Part shown: one piece after another, positions 21,467 through 33,295 of the stretch
Layout: every line of letters begins with the position of its first letter
How positions within the stretch are numbered: position 1 is the first letter of the stretch
Source of the DNA: Vesta saturnalis
Taxonomy: Eukaryota > Arthropoda > Insecta > Coleoptera > Lampyridae
NCBI GenBank assembly: GCA_036346205.1
Contig: JARFJB010001357.1
Location: 510,001 to 574,000, forward strand
DNA: 64,000 bases
Reading direction: 5' to 3'
Position numbers and translations under genes: made by a program
The notes under the pieces: model-generated
Seen by the model: the letters and a program-made list of their open reading frames with translations, nothing else
What the model was told of the DNA's origin: nothing
The model's database searches: none

Positions 21467-21684
21467 AACTTTTTATTTATGTATTTAATAAAATTAATAA
21501 TAATCTATATAAACAGTTTTCTTTCCCTGTACATAGGCCACACACAGCCCACTATCTGTGACTAAATAGCTTACACTACAGGAAACGTTTTAGTGATTAT
21601 ACAAAAATAATTAAAATTTGCATAACAATCAATAAGTACGGTATAAGCTCTCTTGGTGCAGTAGTAGCTAATTTTTAAGTGGAC

Positions 21685-22545
21685 AAGTTTGAAACATTGG
21701 CTCTACGGTATACACCTACAAAACCTTTACTTATGTGGATATTTTGATGATACGTTTGTAATTGGGAGACATGGAGAACAAGCACTAAAGGAGTGTTTAG
21801 ATTTCACAAATGATAACATCCAAGCATTCAGTTTATTACGAAAAAGAACACTAATCGAAGTATATCACTTTTAGATGTATTCACTTAAAAAGTAAACAAT
21901 TCATCTTTTGTCTTTCAGGGTTTATCGGAAACCTAGAAACATCGAAAGAGGTATCTTCATAAACTATCAAATCATAATCCACTTCAAAATATTAGTGTTA
22001 TCAAAGCTCTAGCTACACAAATTTTTAGAAGATGAATTTGATTATTTAAAAACATCATTACAATCCAATGGTTATTAGAGAGGTTAATAATATAATGAGA
22101 ATTGAAAAAAATATTAATTAATCATTGGAATTAGAGCTATTTTCAAACCCATAAGAAAGATTAAAGAACGTTTAACATCCCCGAAAAATTCTCTAAATTC
22201 ACTTTTGTTGAGTGTATAAGTTATCTTGTTCTTGCGGAAAAGTTTACTTCGAAACCACAAAGCGTAGCTTTGGTACTAGATGTAAAGAACATATGAGAGA
22301 ATTTATAAATGGAATTAACCAGAGAAGTCTGCCGTAACTGTTCATGCGTTAAATTATTTAAATCATAGCACTCTATTAGATAATATGGAAATTTTATCAA
22401 GTCAAACTCATTTGTTCGTCTACGGCAAGAAGATTTGAAATGTATGAACATCCAAATAACTTCAACAGACAAGAAAATAATCTCAGATTAAATAGGTTTT
22501 GGCACCTTGTAATTAAAAAAAGACAAAATGGTGTGTCTTAATGTT
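21685..22545 (+). pseudogene. Penelope-like retroelement relic: reverse transcriptase end and GIY-YIG endonuclease
   Basis: The frame 21689-21874 contains GYFDDTFVIGRHGEQALKE, which matches the Penelope reverse transcriptase catalytic block (x-x-DDTFVIWPHG). Downstream, broken frames give FVYRKPRNIERG-like sequence (about 21915). CSCGKVYFETTKRSFGTRCK (about 22226-22290) matches the GIY-YIG nuclease region typical of the family, followed by EHMREF. The end reads NNFNRQENNLRLNRFW (about 22455-22500), similar to the usual tail. Many stops and frameshifts; the N-terminal half is absent. Canonical Penelope-like elements have this order: reverse transcriptase, then GIY-YIG. Confidence 0.75.
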
Positions 22546-24100
22546 AATTTTAACTGTTGATGTGTCTAGGAGTTTTGCTGTGTTTTTTCTAGACCTCGAA
22601 GTAAATGGTTTATAAAATGAAGATTAATTATACATATTACGTTTTTATTGTATAATAACGATTATAGTTTTTAAATATTAACGAAAAATTATTTGTTTGT
22701 TGGTTCCGATGTAACCTAACTAGATCGTTAATTAGTGCGTTAAGTTTCTTCACTTGCAAATAGCTTTACCACTTTGAAATTAAAGTTTTGCACAGCTTTG
22801 GACTTACATTAAAGCGTGTTCTGATTTGTAATTTTCAACGCGTTTTAACAATATGTACTCCATTAATGATCTTTTTCATATACGTTTAATATACGTGCGC
22901 TTATATTTGCGTTTTTAGACTTTATGTATTTATTTGGCATCGTAATAAATTTTTTTTAACTATTATCATTTACTGAAGACAATAGCTGTAATTGTTATCG
23001 AAACATTTAAGTTAGTTAAAAATTAATAAAAATGCATGATTACATTGCCAAAGAAGTATATTTTAAATAACTAATATTTTATTACACTACTAATAATTAT
23101 AAAAAATCTTAAAATTTCCTTAAGTAAATTTAGTTATTCTACTAAATTGAAAAATGTTTATTATTTACAATACTTTAATTATGAATAATATTCGTGAAAG
23201 TTTGCATCTTCATATCTATTTACATTATGACATTCTCAAGAGATATTAAAAAAATGTGATATTTAGTAACAATTAATAACTAAATTTTTTGAAATTAAAT
23301 ATTGTTAATAATCATATAAACATGCGTCCAGAAAATAGGCACAGACCACCATCATGAAAATCCCAAAACTTATTAACGCCGAAATGAACCGTTAATTATA
23401 AGTATAATACATTAATAAAATTAAAAACTGATTGCCCTCAAACTGAAAGTGGGGACGTATAAATAAGTAAGTATCTATTTTTCATCTATGATTACACGAG
23501 TGTACATAAATCAAATAAGTATGCATAGTCAATTAAATTTTAAGGGGTACCACTGGGAGTCCATTCAGGAGTTTGTCAAACATTTTAGAAAGTTACCGTA
23601 GTGTGGTGGCAATATAGTCTTATTTAATTCTCAATTTTTGTGACAGTAGGAACTGGGCATATTATTATTATTTACTTTTAATTTGAGATATGTTTAATAT
23701 TAGTAAGGGCACTCATGATCAAATTATCACATGTAAAGTATATTCACTGCTCCAATTGTTTCTTTATCATGGTCATCCTTGACCTGGTTTTTTGGAGTTG
23801 TGCAACATCCCGTGAATTAAAAGTTTTGTTTAAAGTGTTGTATGCTAATAATCCTAGATCTGAGATACTTTTAAGCAATTATTTAAGATATGTTATATTT
23901 TTAGTTATTAATTAATTTTTATTAATATTAATTTTTAAATTTGGCTTCAATTTAAATGTCCTAATCAAATAGCAAGTATCTATGTGTAATGTATAATTGT
24001 TATTATCGGTCTAATTGATAGGTACACGTACAAAAATAATAAAAGTTTCTACATGAACTTTAAAGGCGCCGACATAGACTGTCCATTCTTGTTTGATATA
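22546..24100. other. Penelope 3' region then AT-rich intergenic DNA
   Basis: At 22973-23010 the block ACTGAAGACAATAGCTGTAA, then TTGTTATCGAAAC, resembles the terminal-repeat motif of Penelope-like elements and recurs in the fold-back at 25123-25417. The rest is AT-rich. The small frame 23715-23915 has no recognisable family. Confidence 0.45.
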
Positions 24101-24767
24101 CAGGGTGTGGCGCGAAGAGTTTCGATTAAAAGTAATGGCGGATACAGTTATGTTAAAAATCTGTAGGTTTTGGATGACGCTGAGTTCAAATATAATATTG
24201 TCAACTTTGTTATTTTAGATAGAACCTAATATTTTTTATTTTATTTTCGAATTCTACATGAAATTCTAGATAAAATTTGTGCAAAAATGAGGTATTTTCG
24301 AGATATTTCGATTTTTTTCAAAATTTTGAAAAAACCCTAGTCCACATTGAATAATGATATCTCCATTAATAACGAAGCTAGTGACGTGAAATTGTAACCA
24401 ATAAACAACAAGCGCTTGCTCCATATACCCATCTCATTGATATTTCATACAGGGTGTTTTAAACTTAGCCGCCAACATGCACAATTTAAATCATTTATAA
24501 GTTGCTTACTTTAAATAGAACACCCTGTATTTTATTACATTTTCCGCTGTATTTTTTTAAGCCAATTCGTTTGGTATCGGTATTCCCTATACCTAAATCC
24601 AACCACTTTTGAGATATTTCATTATCTTAGTTAAAACATAACAACACTTAATTATTTCAACATTAGTAAAGGGTAGGCCATGGCTGTCAAAGATTTGATA
24701 GTTAGAACGTTAATTGTTTATGTTGTTTTGACAGTTTTCTTTACCAGTTTGTATTTCATAGTAAATA

Positions 24768-26139
24768 ATGGCAAATGTAGGATTTACTAATGATGATTTT
24801 TTAAATCTTATTATTATTTACGGCGAGTGAAATAGAATTGTTGAACGGATTTGCCGTGTTTTTGCAGAAAGATATCCAAATCGACCAAATGCAACTGGTG
24901 ATATTGTAAGAAGATTGCTTAACAACTGCCGTCAGTTTGGTCAATTTAAGACAAAAATTAATAAAAATAAACCACTAGTGGACAGTGACATAAACGAAAT
25001 TAATGTTCTGGGTTATTTTACGGCCTCTCCAAATGCCTCCATTAGAGATTGTGTCTTACTTTGTCGACGAGAACAATTCATCGCATTTAAAAGAAAACAC
25101 AAATGAAAACCATTTTCATATCTGAAAATGTAAATGTTCACCATTAACACTCATAATAAAATACTTACCTTTTTTGGGGTTTTTTAATGATGTACTTTAA
25201 ATTGTACAATCTAAACGTTTCGATAACACATACAGTTATCATCGTCAGTAGTAATGTTTGTTAAAAATTTTTCAAATTTGACAAAATTGTTTACAACATC
25301 TTTAACAATTTTTAACAAACATGACTACTGACGAAGATAACTGTAAGTGTTATCGAAATGTTTAGATTGTATAATTTAAAGTACACCATTAAAAAACCCC
25401 AAAAAAGATAAGTATTTCATTTTCATATCACTTGGTGCAACACTTACAATTAGGTGATCTTCTACGAAGGGTAGAATTCTGTGAATGGTTTTTAATGAAG
25501 ACCCAAGAGGATGAAAACTTCATAAAAAAAGTTATATGGTGTGATGAAGCAAAGTTTAGCAAAAATGAATTATTTAATCGACATAATCCCCACTTTTCGT
25601 ATAATGAAAATCCACGTGTTAGTAGAGAACGTTATATCCAAGATAGTTGGAGTTTTAATGTTTTTTGTGCAATAAAAGACGATAAAATTTCAGCATTAAC
25701 ATTTTATGATGAAAATTTAAATGGTACAAGATATTGCCACATTTTAGAAGAAGCCATACGACCGGCGTTACATACTTTAAGAAATGGAGAGGCGGCTTTA
25801 GCTTGGTATCAGCAAGATAGAGCACCTCCTCATAACTTTGGGCTTGTTGCTCAGCATCTTTACATGTTTGATGATAGATGGATTGCCAATCATGGTCCGT
25901 TTCGTTGGCCAGCTCGCTCTCCTGATTTGGCTCCTCTAGATTTTGGTATTTGGGGTTACTTTAAAAATCAGGTATTTTCCAAACCTGTTACGACAAAGGA
26001 AAATATGATGCGGAGAGTCTTACTTGCTTTTAATTCTCTAACACCCGACCATATTTCCAGAATTACAAGACATAACTTAATGAAAAGGATTCATAAATGT
26101 TTAGAAGTAGATGGTGCTAATTTTGAACACTTATTATAA
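24768..26139 (+). pseudogene. Mariner-type DDE transposase split by a fold-back insertion
   Basis: Starts MANVGFTNDDFLNL at 24768, with a helix-turn-helix N-terminus (RYPNRPNATGDIVRRLLNNC, then FGQFKTKINKNKP). An in-frame TGA lies near 24827, probably replacing a Cys codon, and a degenerate stretch at 25060-25110. The 295-bp insertion follows. The C-terminal 235 residues are open: WCDEAKFSKN (first Asp), WYQQDRAPPHN (second Asp) and WPARSPDLAPLDFGIW (third Asp). I count 40 residues between the second and third Asp. The catalytic residues are present, but the gene cannot make one protein. It belongs to the IS630-Tc1-mariner superfamily, the subgroup with Q-Q-D-G-A-P-P-H and WPARSPDL blocks. 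Confidence 0.85.
25123..25417. mobile_element. Fold-back insertion with 12-bp target duplication
   Basis: Two inverted arms (about 25161-25273 and 25304-25418), each holding CCCCAAAAAAG, ACAATCTAAAC and the block GATAACTGT...GTTATCGAAA. CATTTTCATATC is duplicated at 25111-25122 and 25418-25429. The insertion interrupts the transposase between the HTH and catalytic halves. The motif resembles Penelope-like terminal repeats, so it may be an inverted dimer of such a repeat. Confidence 0.7.
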
Positions 26140-27116
26140 AACTTTATCTGTTTAATATTACATTTAGTTATTTTTGTTTGTAAGTTATCTAATTAAATTA
26201 ATACAAAATACCTAGTCAATGTTTTTTATGATATCCACAATTAATAATCCTTTCAGGCTATTGGTTACTTTTCAGAATTAATAACTTATGAAAAAATAAC
26301 AAAATATCACCTTAAATAATGGAAATCATGGCCTACCCTTTACTAATGTTGAAATAATTAAGTGTTGTTATGTTTTAACTAAGATAATTAAATATCTCAA
26401 AAGTGGTTGGATTTAGGTATAGGGAATACTGATACCAAACGAAATGACATAAAAAAATACAGCGAAAAATCTAATAAAATACAGGGTGTTCTATTTAAGG
26501 TAAGCAACTTATAAATGATTTAAATTGTGCATGTTGGCGGCTAAGTTTAAAACACCCTGTATGAAATATCAATGAGATGGATATATGGAGTTAACGGGCA
26601 AGCACTTATTGTTTATTGGTTACAATTTCACGTCACTAACTTCGCTATTAATGGAGATATCGTTACTCAATGTGGAATAGGATTTTTTCTAAATTTAAAA
26701 AAAAATCGAAATATCTCGAATACTTCATTTTTGGTATAGGACATTGTGCACAAATTTTATCTAGAATTTCATGTAGAATTCAAAAATAAAATAAAAAATA
26801 TTAGGTTCCATTTAAAATAACAAAGTTGACGTCTACTTCCGGTATAACCGGAAGTGCCACATTCAGGAGAATATTATATTTGAACTCAGCGTCATCCAAA
26901 ACCTACAGCTTCCTATTTCAGATTTTTAACATTACTGTATCCCCCATTACTTTTAATCAAAACTCTTCGCGCCACACCCAGTATGTACGCAGATTATGCT
27001 ATGAGTCTTAAACCGAGTGTTAATATGGCGGGCTTTGGTCCCCAATCTACGCCAATCTCACTATTATTAATGCTCATTTCTGTTTTATATTATAAGAAAA
27101 TGTTTATAAACACTTA

Positions 27117-28642
27117 CGAGCCCAGTTGCAGATTTATTGGATCACTTACGGATAATATTTTATAATTGCTGAAAATAAATGTACTATTACTTGCAGATTA
27201 ATTAATATTTTTTATTATAGACACTAATATATACTTATGTAGAAACTATAGCATTTTTATTGGTAGTAGAGTTATTAAAGTCTGTACCATCTTATAAAAA
27301 CTTAAATACAATTTATTTTTGTGCATAAATATTGGATCACCTTTTATCTATATTTATCAAAGTTACTTAGTGAAACAAAAAATTGCATAGTTGCTATGGA
27401 AACGATACATATTACATATATTTACGCTAATGTTTTGTGTACAGTTCGTTTTGTAATTATGCCTCGCGGAAAGCTTTTGTCGGCAGATTTGAGAAAATAA
27501 ATTATTTCATGTTACAAAAGTGGTAATTCAGGCCGAAAAATTTCCAAAATTTTGAATTTACTGATAGTAACAGTCATAAATATTATGAAGAAGTACAAAA
27601 CTACTGGTGGAATTAGCATTGAAGTTAAAACTGGACGAATTTCTAAAATTACTGATCGGGATTAACGTGCCTTACAATCGTTAATTAAAGAACCCAGGCG
27701 TATATCATCGAGGGAACTGGCAATAGAGTAGGGCAATCCCATTGGAAAATCAGTGTCCAAAGACACTTGCTTAAGAAACATTAAAAACTCGACTATGGCT
27801 TTTTATAAAGTATGTGAGTAACACATTTTGTTTAAAATTTAAAACAAAAACTACTTCTTTCCGCAGAACAGAAAGAGGTGCGATTACAATGGGCTAAAGA
27901 TCGTCTAAATTGGACGCAGGAAGACTGGAATAAAGTTATCTGGAGTGATGAATCCAAATTTGAAAGATGTGTGGGCGACAGTCGTAGTCGAAGGTAGGGT
28001 GATGCTTATCATAAAGATTGTCTAAGACGAAAAGTCAAATTTTCTGCATCTATTATGGTCTGGAAGTATATGTCCTCGCAAGGAGTAGGTAATTTACACT
28101 TTGTTCAAGGTACAGTTAATTCAGCAAAGTATATAGACATTGCAAAACGAACTTATGACATCGATCGAAGTATTGAAAGCTGCTACATTTCTCAACAGCA
28201 TGGCGCTGCGTGTCATAATGGAAAAAAATTACAAATTTCTTCAATACTAATAATATTCCAACAATGAAGTGGCCTTCCAGCAGCTCAGATCGGTCTCCAA
28301 TTGAGACACTTTGGCATTTGATGAAAAAAGAGCTAAGAACTGCACCCGTTCGCATAAAGCACCAATTAAAAGAAAAGTTACAAAATATTTGGGAAAACTT
28401 GAAGCCAGAATTTTGTAAAAACCTTACTTTTACAATGCTCCGTCGAATTCAAGCTGTTACTCAACAAAAATGCGATTGTACTCAGTGGTAATGTTCCAAT
28501 TTTTCAATTAATCCTTTATGTTTTATTTTAATTAAGGTTGTACTATCAATTTTTCACCATGAACGTGCTATTGTTACTTTCAAAAGTATAACAAAATATG
28601 TTACAAATTTAAAGTGATCTGATACATCTGCGACTGGGCTCG
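27117..28642 (+). mobile_element. Tc1-like element (dead)
   Basis: TIRs CGAGCCCAGTTGCAGATTTA... (27117) and the inverse of CGAGCCCAGTCGCAGATGTA (28642), about 32 bp with a few mismatches, flanked by TA on each side (27115-27116, 28643-28644). Length 1,526 bp, typical of Tc1 elements. Confidence 0.8.
27459..28491 (+). pseudogene. Tc1-like DD34E transposase, inactivated
   Basis: Starts MPRGKLLSADLRK at 27459, with a paired-like DNA-binding region (SGRKISKILN, KKYKTTGG). The catalytic core shows VIWSDESKF (first Asp) and IMVWKYMSSQGVGNL. The second catalytic block reads QQHGAACHN, with His in place of Asp. The last, DRSPIETLWHLMKKEL, keeps Glu. Several stops (for example after DLRK) and frameshifts (about 27815 and 28250) add to this. 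Dead. Confidence 0.85.
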
Positions 28643-28644
28643 TA

Positions 28645-29016
28645 TAAGTTATAGCATTTCTATCTATAGCGAGAAAAACACGTTATGTATATGTACCACT
28701 TAATAAGAGTAACCTGATTGAATCTTGATTATTGTCAATATCATATATACAAAGAAGGTAACCACACAAAGTAGCATTTTTAAAATTCCGTTTAAATACT
28801 CACACGATCTGACGGTGGTTTACAATACCGTTGATCAATGCAATTTTGGAGAACATTTTTGGCTGAAGTTGGATGTCTTTGCTATAAGAAACAAGTAAAT
28901 CCTAAAAACATTTAACTACGACAGATACAATTTTAATTTCAAGTCGGATTAAACGTCAGAAAGTTATTATTGTAATTTTTCAATTTTGTGGTGTTGGGAC
29001 AAAACGTTATACAGCA
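28645..29016. other. Intergenic, no gene seen
   Basis: AT-rich; no supported feature. Confidence 0.4.
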
Positions 29017-29125
29017 CGCCTGAGTTTACACGCAATAGTAGAAGTGCGACACCTCAACTTCCACTTTTGTGAAGTCACTTGACCTTGGGAATTTCCCAGG
29101 GCCTGCTACGTGGGAGACCGTATTT
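29017..29125 (+). repeat. Dispersed repeat, copy 1 (inverted relative to 34017-34103)
   Basis: CACCTCAACTTCCACTTTTG ... CCCAGGGCCTGCTACGTGGG ... matches 34017-34103 on the opposite strand with few mismatches. It ends abruptly where the mariner-type TIR starts. Confidence 0.65.
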
Positions 29126-31009
29126 TATTTTTAAAAAATTTTATTTCGTTTTCGAGATTTTTTAAAAAAACCAAAATCTCTCATTTTCGTTATTATTTTT
29201 TCCTGACCTTATTTACAAAGATATTCAAAATTAAACAATACATTCTTAAGACAACTTTTTCTTGCCTACAAAATGGCGGCATCAAAATTTTAATACGACG
29301 TTTCGTCTTCTGCCGACCATCATCAACTTTTTTATTTCTTATGGCCGCCATCTTGAATTCTTAGACCACTATATAGAGCTTTTTTTTGTGATTTCAAAAA
29401 TGTATAATTTGCCTATCTTATGTTGAATCGTTTAGCTAATATTATCAAAAAAGTAAAATTATTGTTGATTTTAAAAAACGATCTAGATACCATTGCACTG
29501 TAGATGCGTGTACATATTGTTTTTTATTATCAAGATACCTAAATTTACAAAAAAAAAAAATTACTATTAACACATAATCTACTTTTGACTTAGAAAAAAA
29601 AACTATGAGAAACAAGTAAACGAAAAGGAACAAGTAAAGCAAGAAAAATAACAATAAATTAAACTATTTGTAAACGTTTAGGGTTACAATAGGTGTTCAA
29701 AAAGAAAACCATTTTGTTGTGCACACATATTAGCTCTTTTGATTACACTACGTATTGCTCGTTGAATACTTCTTCGGGGAATATTTTGGCAGGCAGTTAT
29801 AACGCTATTTCGAAGTTCTTGGATGTTTTCGTAGCGCTGCTTATAAATAATATTTTTTAAGGTTCCCCATAAAAAAATCTAGCGGAGTAAGGTCGAGACT
29901 ACGCGCTGGCCATTCGATAACACCTCTGTTACCTATCCATGCGTTTGGAAAAATTTCGTTTAGATAATTACGAACTAAAACAGCGTTATGTGGTGGGGCA
30001 CCATCTTGCGGCCACCAAAGTTCTCTTAATTCGTTAAGTGCCATTTCTTCCAAATACCCAGCATTGGTCCTCTTAAGAACTCTAGATATCTAACTGAATT
30101 TAACGTATCCTCATAAATAAGTAACCTATTCTTAGTTAAACCGATCCAGACATTAAACCCAAAGCGAATTTGATCTCGGACTTGCCTGTTCTCTCTAGGA
30201 TTTTCAGTTGCCCCGTATTTCGGTCTTGATGCATTAAATTGTCCGTATTCTGACAAATTTCGGTGAAGTCTTAAGAAATAACTTTCGTTTGGTTGATTTC
30301 TTTCAGGGTACATTTCAAAATAGGTGTTTAATGTATCTCTCGAGTTTCTGCCTTTGGCATAATAGACTTGCAACATGTCACGCTTTTCATCGTTTGAAAA
30401 TGGCATTTTAAATACTAATACAATTACAACATTCACAAAACACAAATACAATTACAGTACAGTAGCCATATTAAATATAATAAAGAATAATCAAATTCAA
30501 AGGTATCATGATAATAAAAAACAATATGTACACGCATCTACAGTGCAATGGTATCTAGAACGTTTCTTAAAATCAACAATTTTACTTTTTTGATAATATT
30601 AGCTAAACGGTTCAACATAAGGTAGGCAAATTATACATTTTTGAAATCACAAAAAAAAGATCTATTTAATGGTCTAAGAATTCAAGATGGCGGCCATAAG
30701 AAATAAAAAGTTGATGATGGTCGGCAGAAGACGAAACGTCGTATTAAAATTTTGATTCCGCCATTTTGTAGGCAAGAAAAGTTGTCTTAAAATGTATTGT
30801 TTAATTTTGAATATCTTTGTAAATAAGGTCAGGAAAAATAATAACGAAAATGAGAGATTTTGGTTTTTAAAAATCTCGAAAACGAAATAAATTTTTTGGT
30901 TCCTCGGCAGCATGTTGTTCCCAAAATTTCTCAACTTTGCCAAATTTAAACCACCTCTATCTCTTACCGTTTTCGAAATCCCCATGGTTAGCCTCGAATT
31001 TGAATCACC

Positions 31010-31012
<3 letters not shown>
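29119..31012 (-). mobile_element. Second mariner-type element, truncated at one end
   Basis: Inverted arms about 29119-29541 and 30497-30990 share ACGAAACGTCGTATTAAAAT, AAGATGGCGGCCATAAGAAA and ACACGCATCTACAGTGCAAT. The right arm continues to TTTGAATCACCCTGTA at 31001-31014, where a (TA)n array begins. The left arm lacks that terminus and abuts the repeat at 29017-29125, so the left end is lost. Confidence 0.65.
29684..30406 (-). pseudogene. Mariner-type transposase, internally deleted
   Basis: Reading right to left: MPFSNDEKRDMLQVYYAKGR and PNESYFLRLHRNLSEYGQF (N-terminal HTH region). A jump then leads to IRFGFNVWIGLTKNRLLIY, then WWPQDGAPPHNAVLVRNYLN (second Asp) and EWPARSLDLTPLDFF (third Asp). 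It ends FLFEHLL followed by TAA. The segment with the first catalytic Asp is deleted between the HTH and FNVW blocks, and frameshifts occur near 30050 and 29880. Confidence 0.8.

Positions 31013-31066
<54 letters not shown>
31013..31066. repeat. (TA)n microsatellite at transposon terminus
   Basis: Starts directly at the end of TTTGAATCACCCTG, at the TA target site of the mariner-type element. Confidence 0.97.
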
Positions 31067-31071
<5 letters not shown>

Positions 31072-31450
31072 ATACGTTTACCTTTAGAAGTGTTTTTTCT
31101 TTCAGTTGTTCTAATAATAACCATATGTTGAACTGAAATATTTTTTATACAACGTATCCACATGTTGTTTCACTAAACACGTTTTATGAATGGTTGGATA
31201 TAATCATTATCTAATTTAGAAAGTAATACACAAAACCTGATTACTGCTACTCGTATTTAGCAATTATATTGTACTTATAAATTTACATTCAAAATACTTA
31301 CAAATATTTTAAAAATTTTGCTACCGCAAAATTACTTTAAATAATTTGAATCTTGAGATTACATAAACTATTGTTATGGAATGCATCAGTATCATGTTAC
31401 AATATATTCTCTTTTCTATGCAATCATGATTTATCTGTATACTCAATTAT
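31067..31450. other. Intergenic, no gene seen
   Basis: AT-rich sequence without supported features. Confidence 0.4.

Positions 31451-31452
<2 letters not shown>

Positions 31453-31523
<71 letters not shown>
31453..31523. repeat. (CA)n microsatellite
   Basis: A pure CA run of about 71 bases. Confidence 0.97.
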
Positions 31524-31524
<1 letters not shown>

Positions 31525-31649
31525 CCACATACTTCACGTTATATGGATTTTTATCAGTTGAGGTTAATAGCAATGTTAACTAAACGCTTTAAAATTTCTA
31601 ATCTGAAATAAGAGTGACGTAATCTAGTTTATTCGAAATTTTATAGAGA

Positions 31650-31740
31650 GCATCACCATCATCGAGATTTTGAGATACATTCATCTCATCATCTTCACCT
31701 TGAACGATTATATTGTAACAACCTATAAAGCAGCTAATAA
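31650..31740 (-). pseudogene. Partial duplicate of the 32.7-kb exon candidate
   Basis: GAGATACATTCATCTCATCA and TTGAACGATTATATTGTAAC match 32842-32905 (GAGATACATTCAGCTCATC, TTGAACGGTTATGTTGTAAT) in the same orientation, with a deletion in between. It is a decayed copy. Confidence 0.4.
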
Positions 31741-32119
31741 CCCCTGACAGTTTTTATCAGACACTATTATTATTATTACATGGACATCAGGTTATCCCTA
31801 AATTAACTGGTTTCAGCAAGGCTCTGGAAATGCTGCACACTCTTCAAATCTTTCAGTTCGTTCTCAGAAGCTGTACCGTATTCATTTCCTTCAATTTTAT
31901 CTGCATTCTGTTTGGAGACTGTAGTACGTTTTCTAATACATAAACAGAATCTTCAATACTGTGATGCGTGAAGCAGCAAAACACGTTAGCTAGCTAGTTT
32001 CACCTCTATATTATTTTACATGCAAGCCTGATCTTATTATAAATACATCTGTCAAAAAGCAGCGTTTCCAATTATGGTTTTAGTCAACACAATATTGCCT
32101 ACAACTACATACAATCGAC

Positions 32120-32580
32120 TATCAATGTTTTAGCATGAGGAGCAAACGAAAACACGCAAACGCAAAAACACAGACACGAAATCACGCTAACACGAAAACA
32201 CGCAAACGCAAAAAGATACAAACACGAAACCACGCTAACGCAAAAACACAAAAACATACAGAACGAAAACACGCTAACACGAAAACACGCTAACGCAAAA
32301 ACACGCAAACACGAAAACGCACAAACGAAAACGCGCTAACGCAGAAACACGCAAACGAAAACACGCTAACACGAAAACACGCAAACACGAAAACACGCTA
32401 ACGCAAAAACACGCTACACGAAAATACGCAAACGCGAAAACATACAAACACGAAAACACGCAAACGCGAAAACATACAAACACGAAAACGCGCCAACACA
32501 AAAAAAACACGCAAACACGAAAACACGCTAACGCGAAAACACATAAAACGAAATCACGCTAACGCGAAAACTCGTAAAGC
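32120..32580. repeat. Minisatellite of ACACGAAAACACGCTAACGC-type units
   Basis: About 460 bases of imperfect tandem units mixing AAACACGCTAACGCA and AAACACGCAAACACG, roughly 16-18 bases each. It is rich in ACG on the + strand. Frames through it give Cys/Phe/Val-rich repeats, which are not real proteins. Confidence 0.85.
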
Positions 32581-32704
32581 TGCAAACATGAATTAATACG
32601 GGGGAGCACCGTTAGGAAAAACAAGCTTATTAACAAAATTGGAGGAAATCTTAGCGTTTGAAAATATATTATTATTGTTATAAACAACAATACATCATTT
32701 TTAT

Positions 32705-32988
32705 TTAATAACAACCTTTATCGGTCTTCTTCTTCTTGAACCGTGATTCGTCGCCATCATCATAGTTTTGAGATTCGTCCTTCTCCTTTACCTCATCGCT
32801 CTTCTTCCTCTTCTGTGAATCATCACCATCACCTTGGATGTGAGATACATTCAGCTCATCCAGGTCATCGTTTGCATCATTATCTTGAACGGTTATGTTG
32901 TAATGGTTTATTAACAAGTCAGTAAAATCTCTAATGTCCGCTGGTGTTGGCTTATAAACAGGAGAATTTTCCAGTAGAAAATGACATA
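32705..32988 (-). CDS. Possible terminal exon of an unknown gene
   Basis: Minus-strand frame ...YKPTPADIRDFTDLLINHY, then an acidic stretch, then a Lys/Asp-rich tail (SDEVKEKDESQNYDDGDESR) ending KKKKTDKGCY with TAA. AATAAA overlaps the stop, a natural poly(A) signal. A possible acceptor is the AG of TTCTCCTGTTTATAAG at about 32950. The MITE at 32989-33298 abuts the upstream end. No family recognised. A partial copy lies at 31650-31740, so it may be a repeat-borne or retro-copied fragment. Confidence 0.3.
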
Positions 32989-33295
32989 CAGTGTAAGGCA
33001 CAAAAGTTAGGACCGATTCAAACAAAATGGAAACCTGTATGTGGCGCCCTCTATCAGTAATAAAGAACTAAGGTCCTATTTGAATTCTGCGTGATAAAAA
33101 GCCCATGTATACAAAATTTCGTCCGCTTATTACATCATTGTAAAAAGATATTAAAAAAAAAACAAAAAATTAATTAAACTTTAAGACCCTATATCTTTTA
33201 AACGAAGGCGTTGCGGACCTAAGTTCATAGGAACTTTTTTCTTATTTTAGTGTCCTCTATCGCGTGGCACTATGCATGGTACTTTTTCTGTCACC

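Larger units (their letters stand above)
24101..26981 (+). mobile_element. Mariner/Tc1-superfamily element with about 0.6-kb TIRs
   Basis: Begins CAGGGTGTGGCGCGAAGAG and ends with the reverse complement (one mismatch in the first bases), flanked by TA on both sides. TIR arms 24101-24682 and 26327-26981; the right arm carries an extra segment of about 55 bases with a 21-base palindrome at 26835-26855. Each arm contains an internal pair of CAGGGTGT/ACACCCTG blocks about 82 bases apart (24453-24532 and its mirror near 26481-26565), like a MITE fixed inside the arm. The transposase gene lies between the arms. Confidence 0.8.

Noticed and set aside
23715..23915. 66-codon frame in AT-rich DNA
   Set aside because: No recognisable family and no supporting context.
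32105..32510. Cys/Phe/Val-rich minus-strand frames
   Set aside because: Direct translation of the ACACGAAAACACGCTAACGC-type minisatellite.
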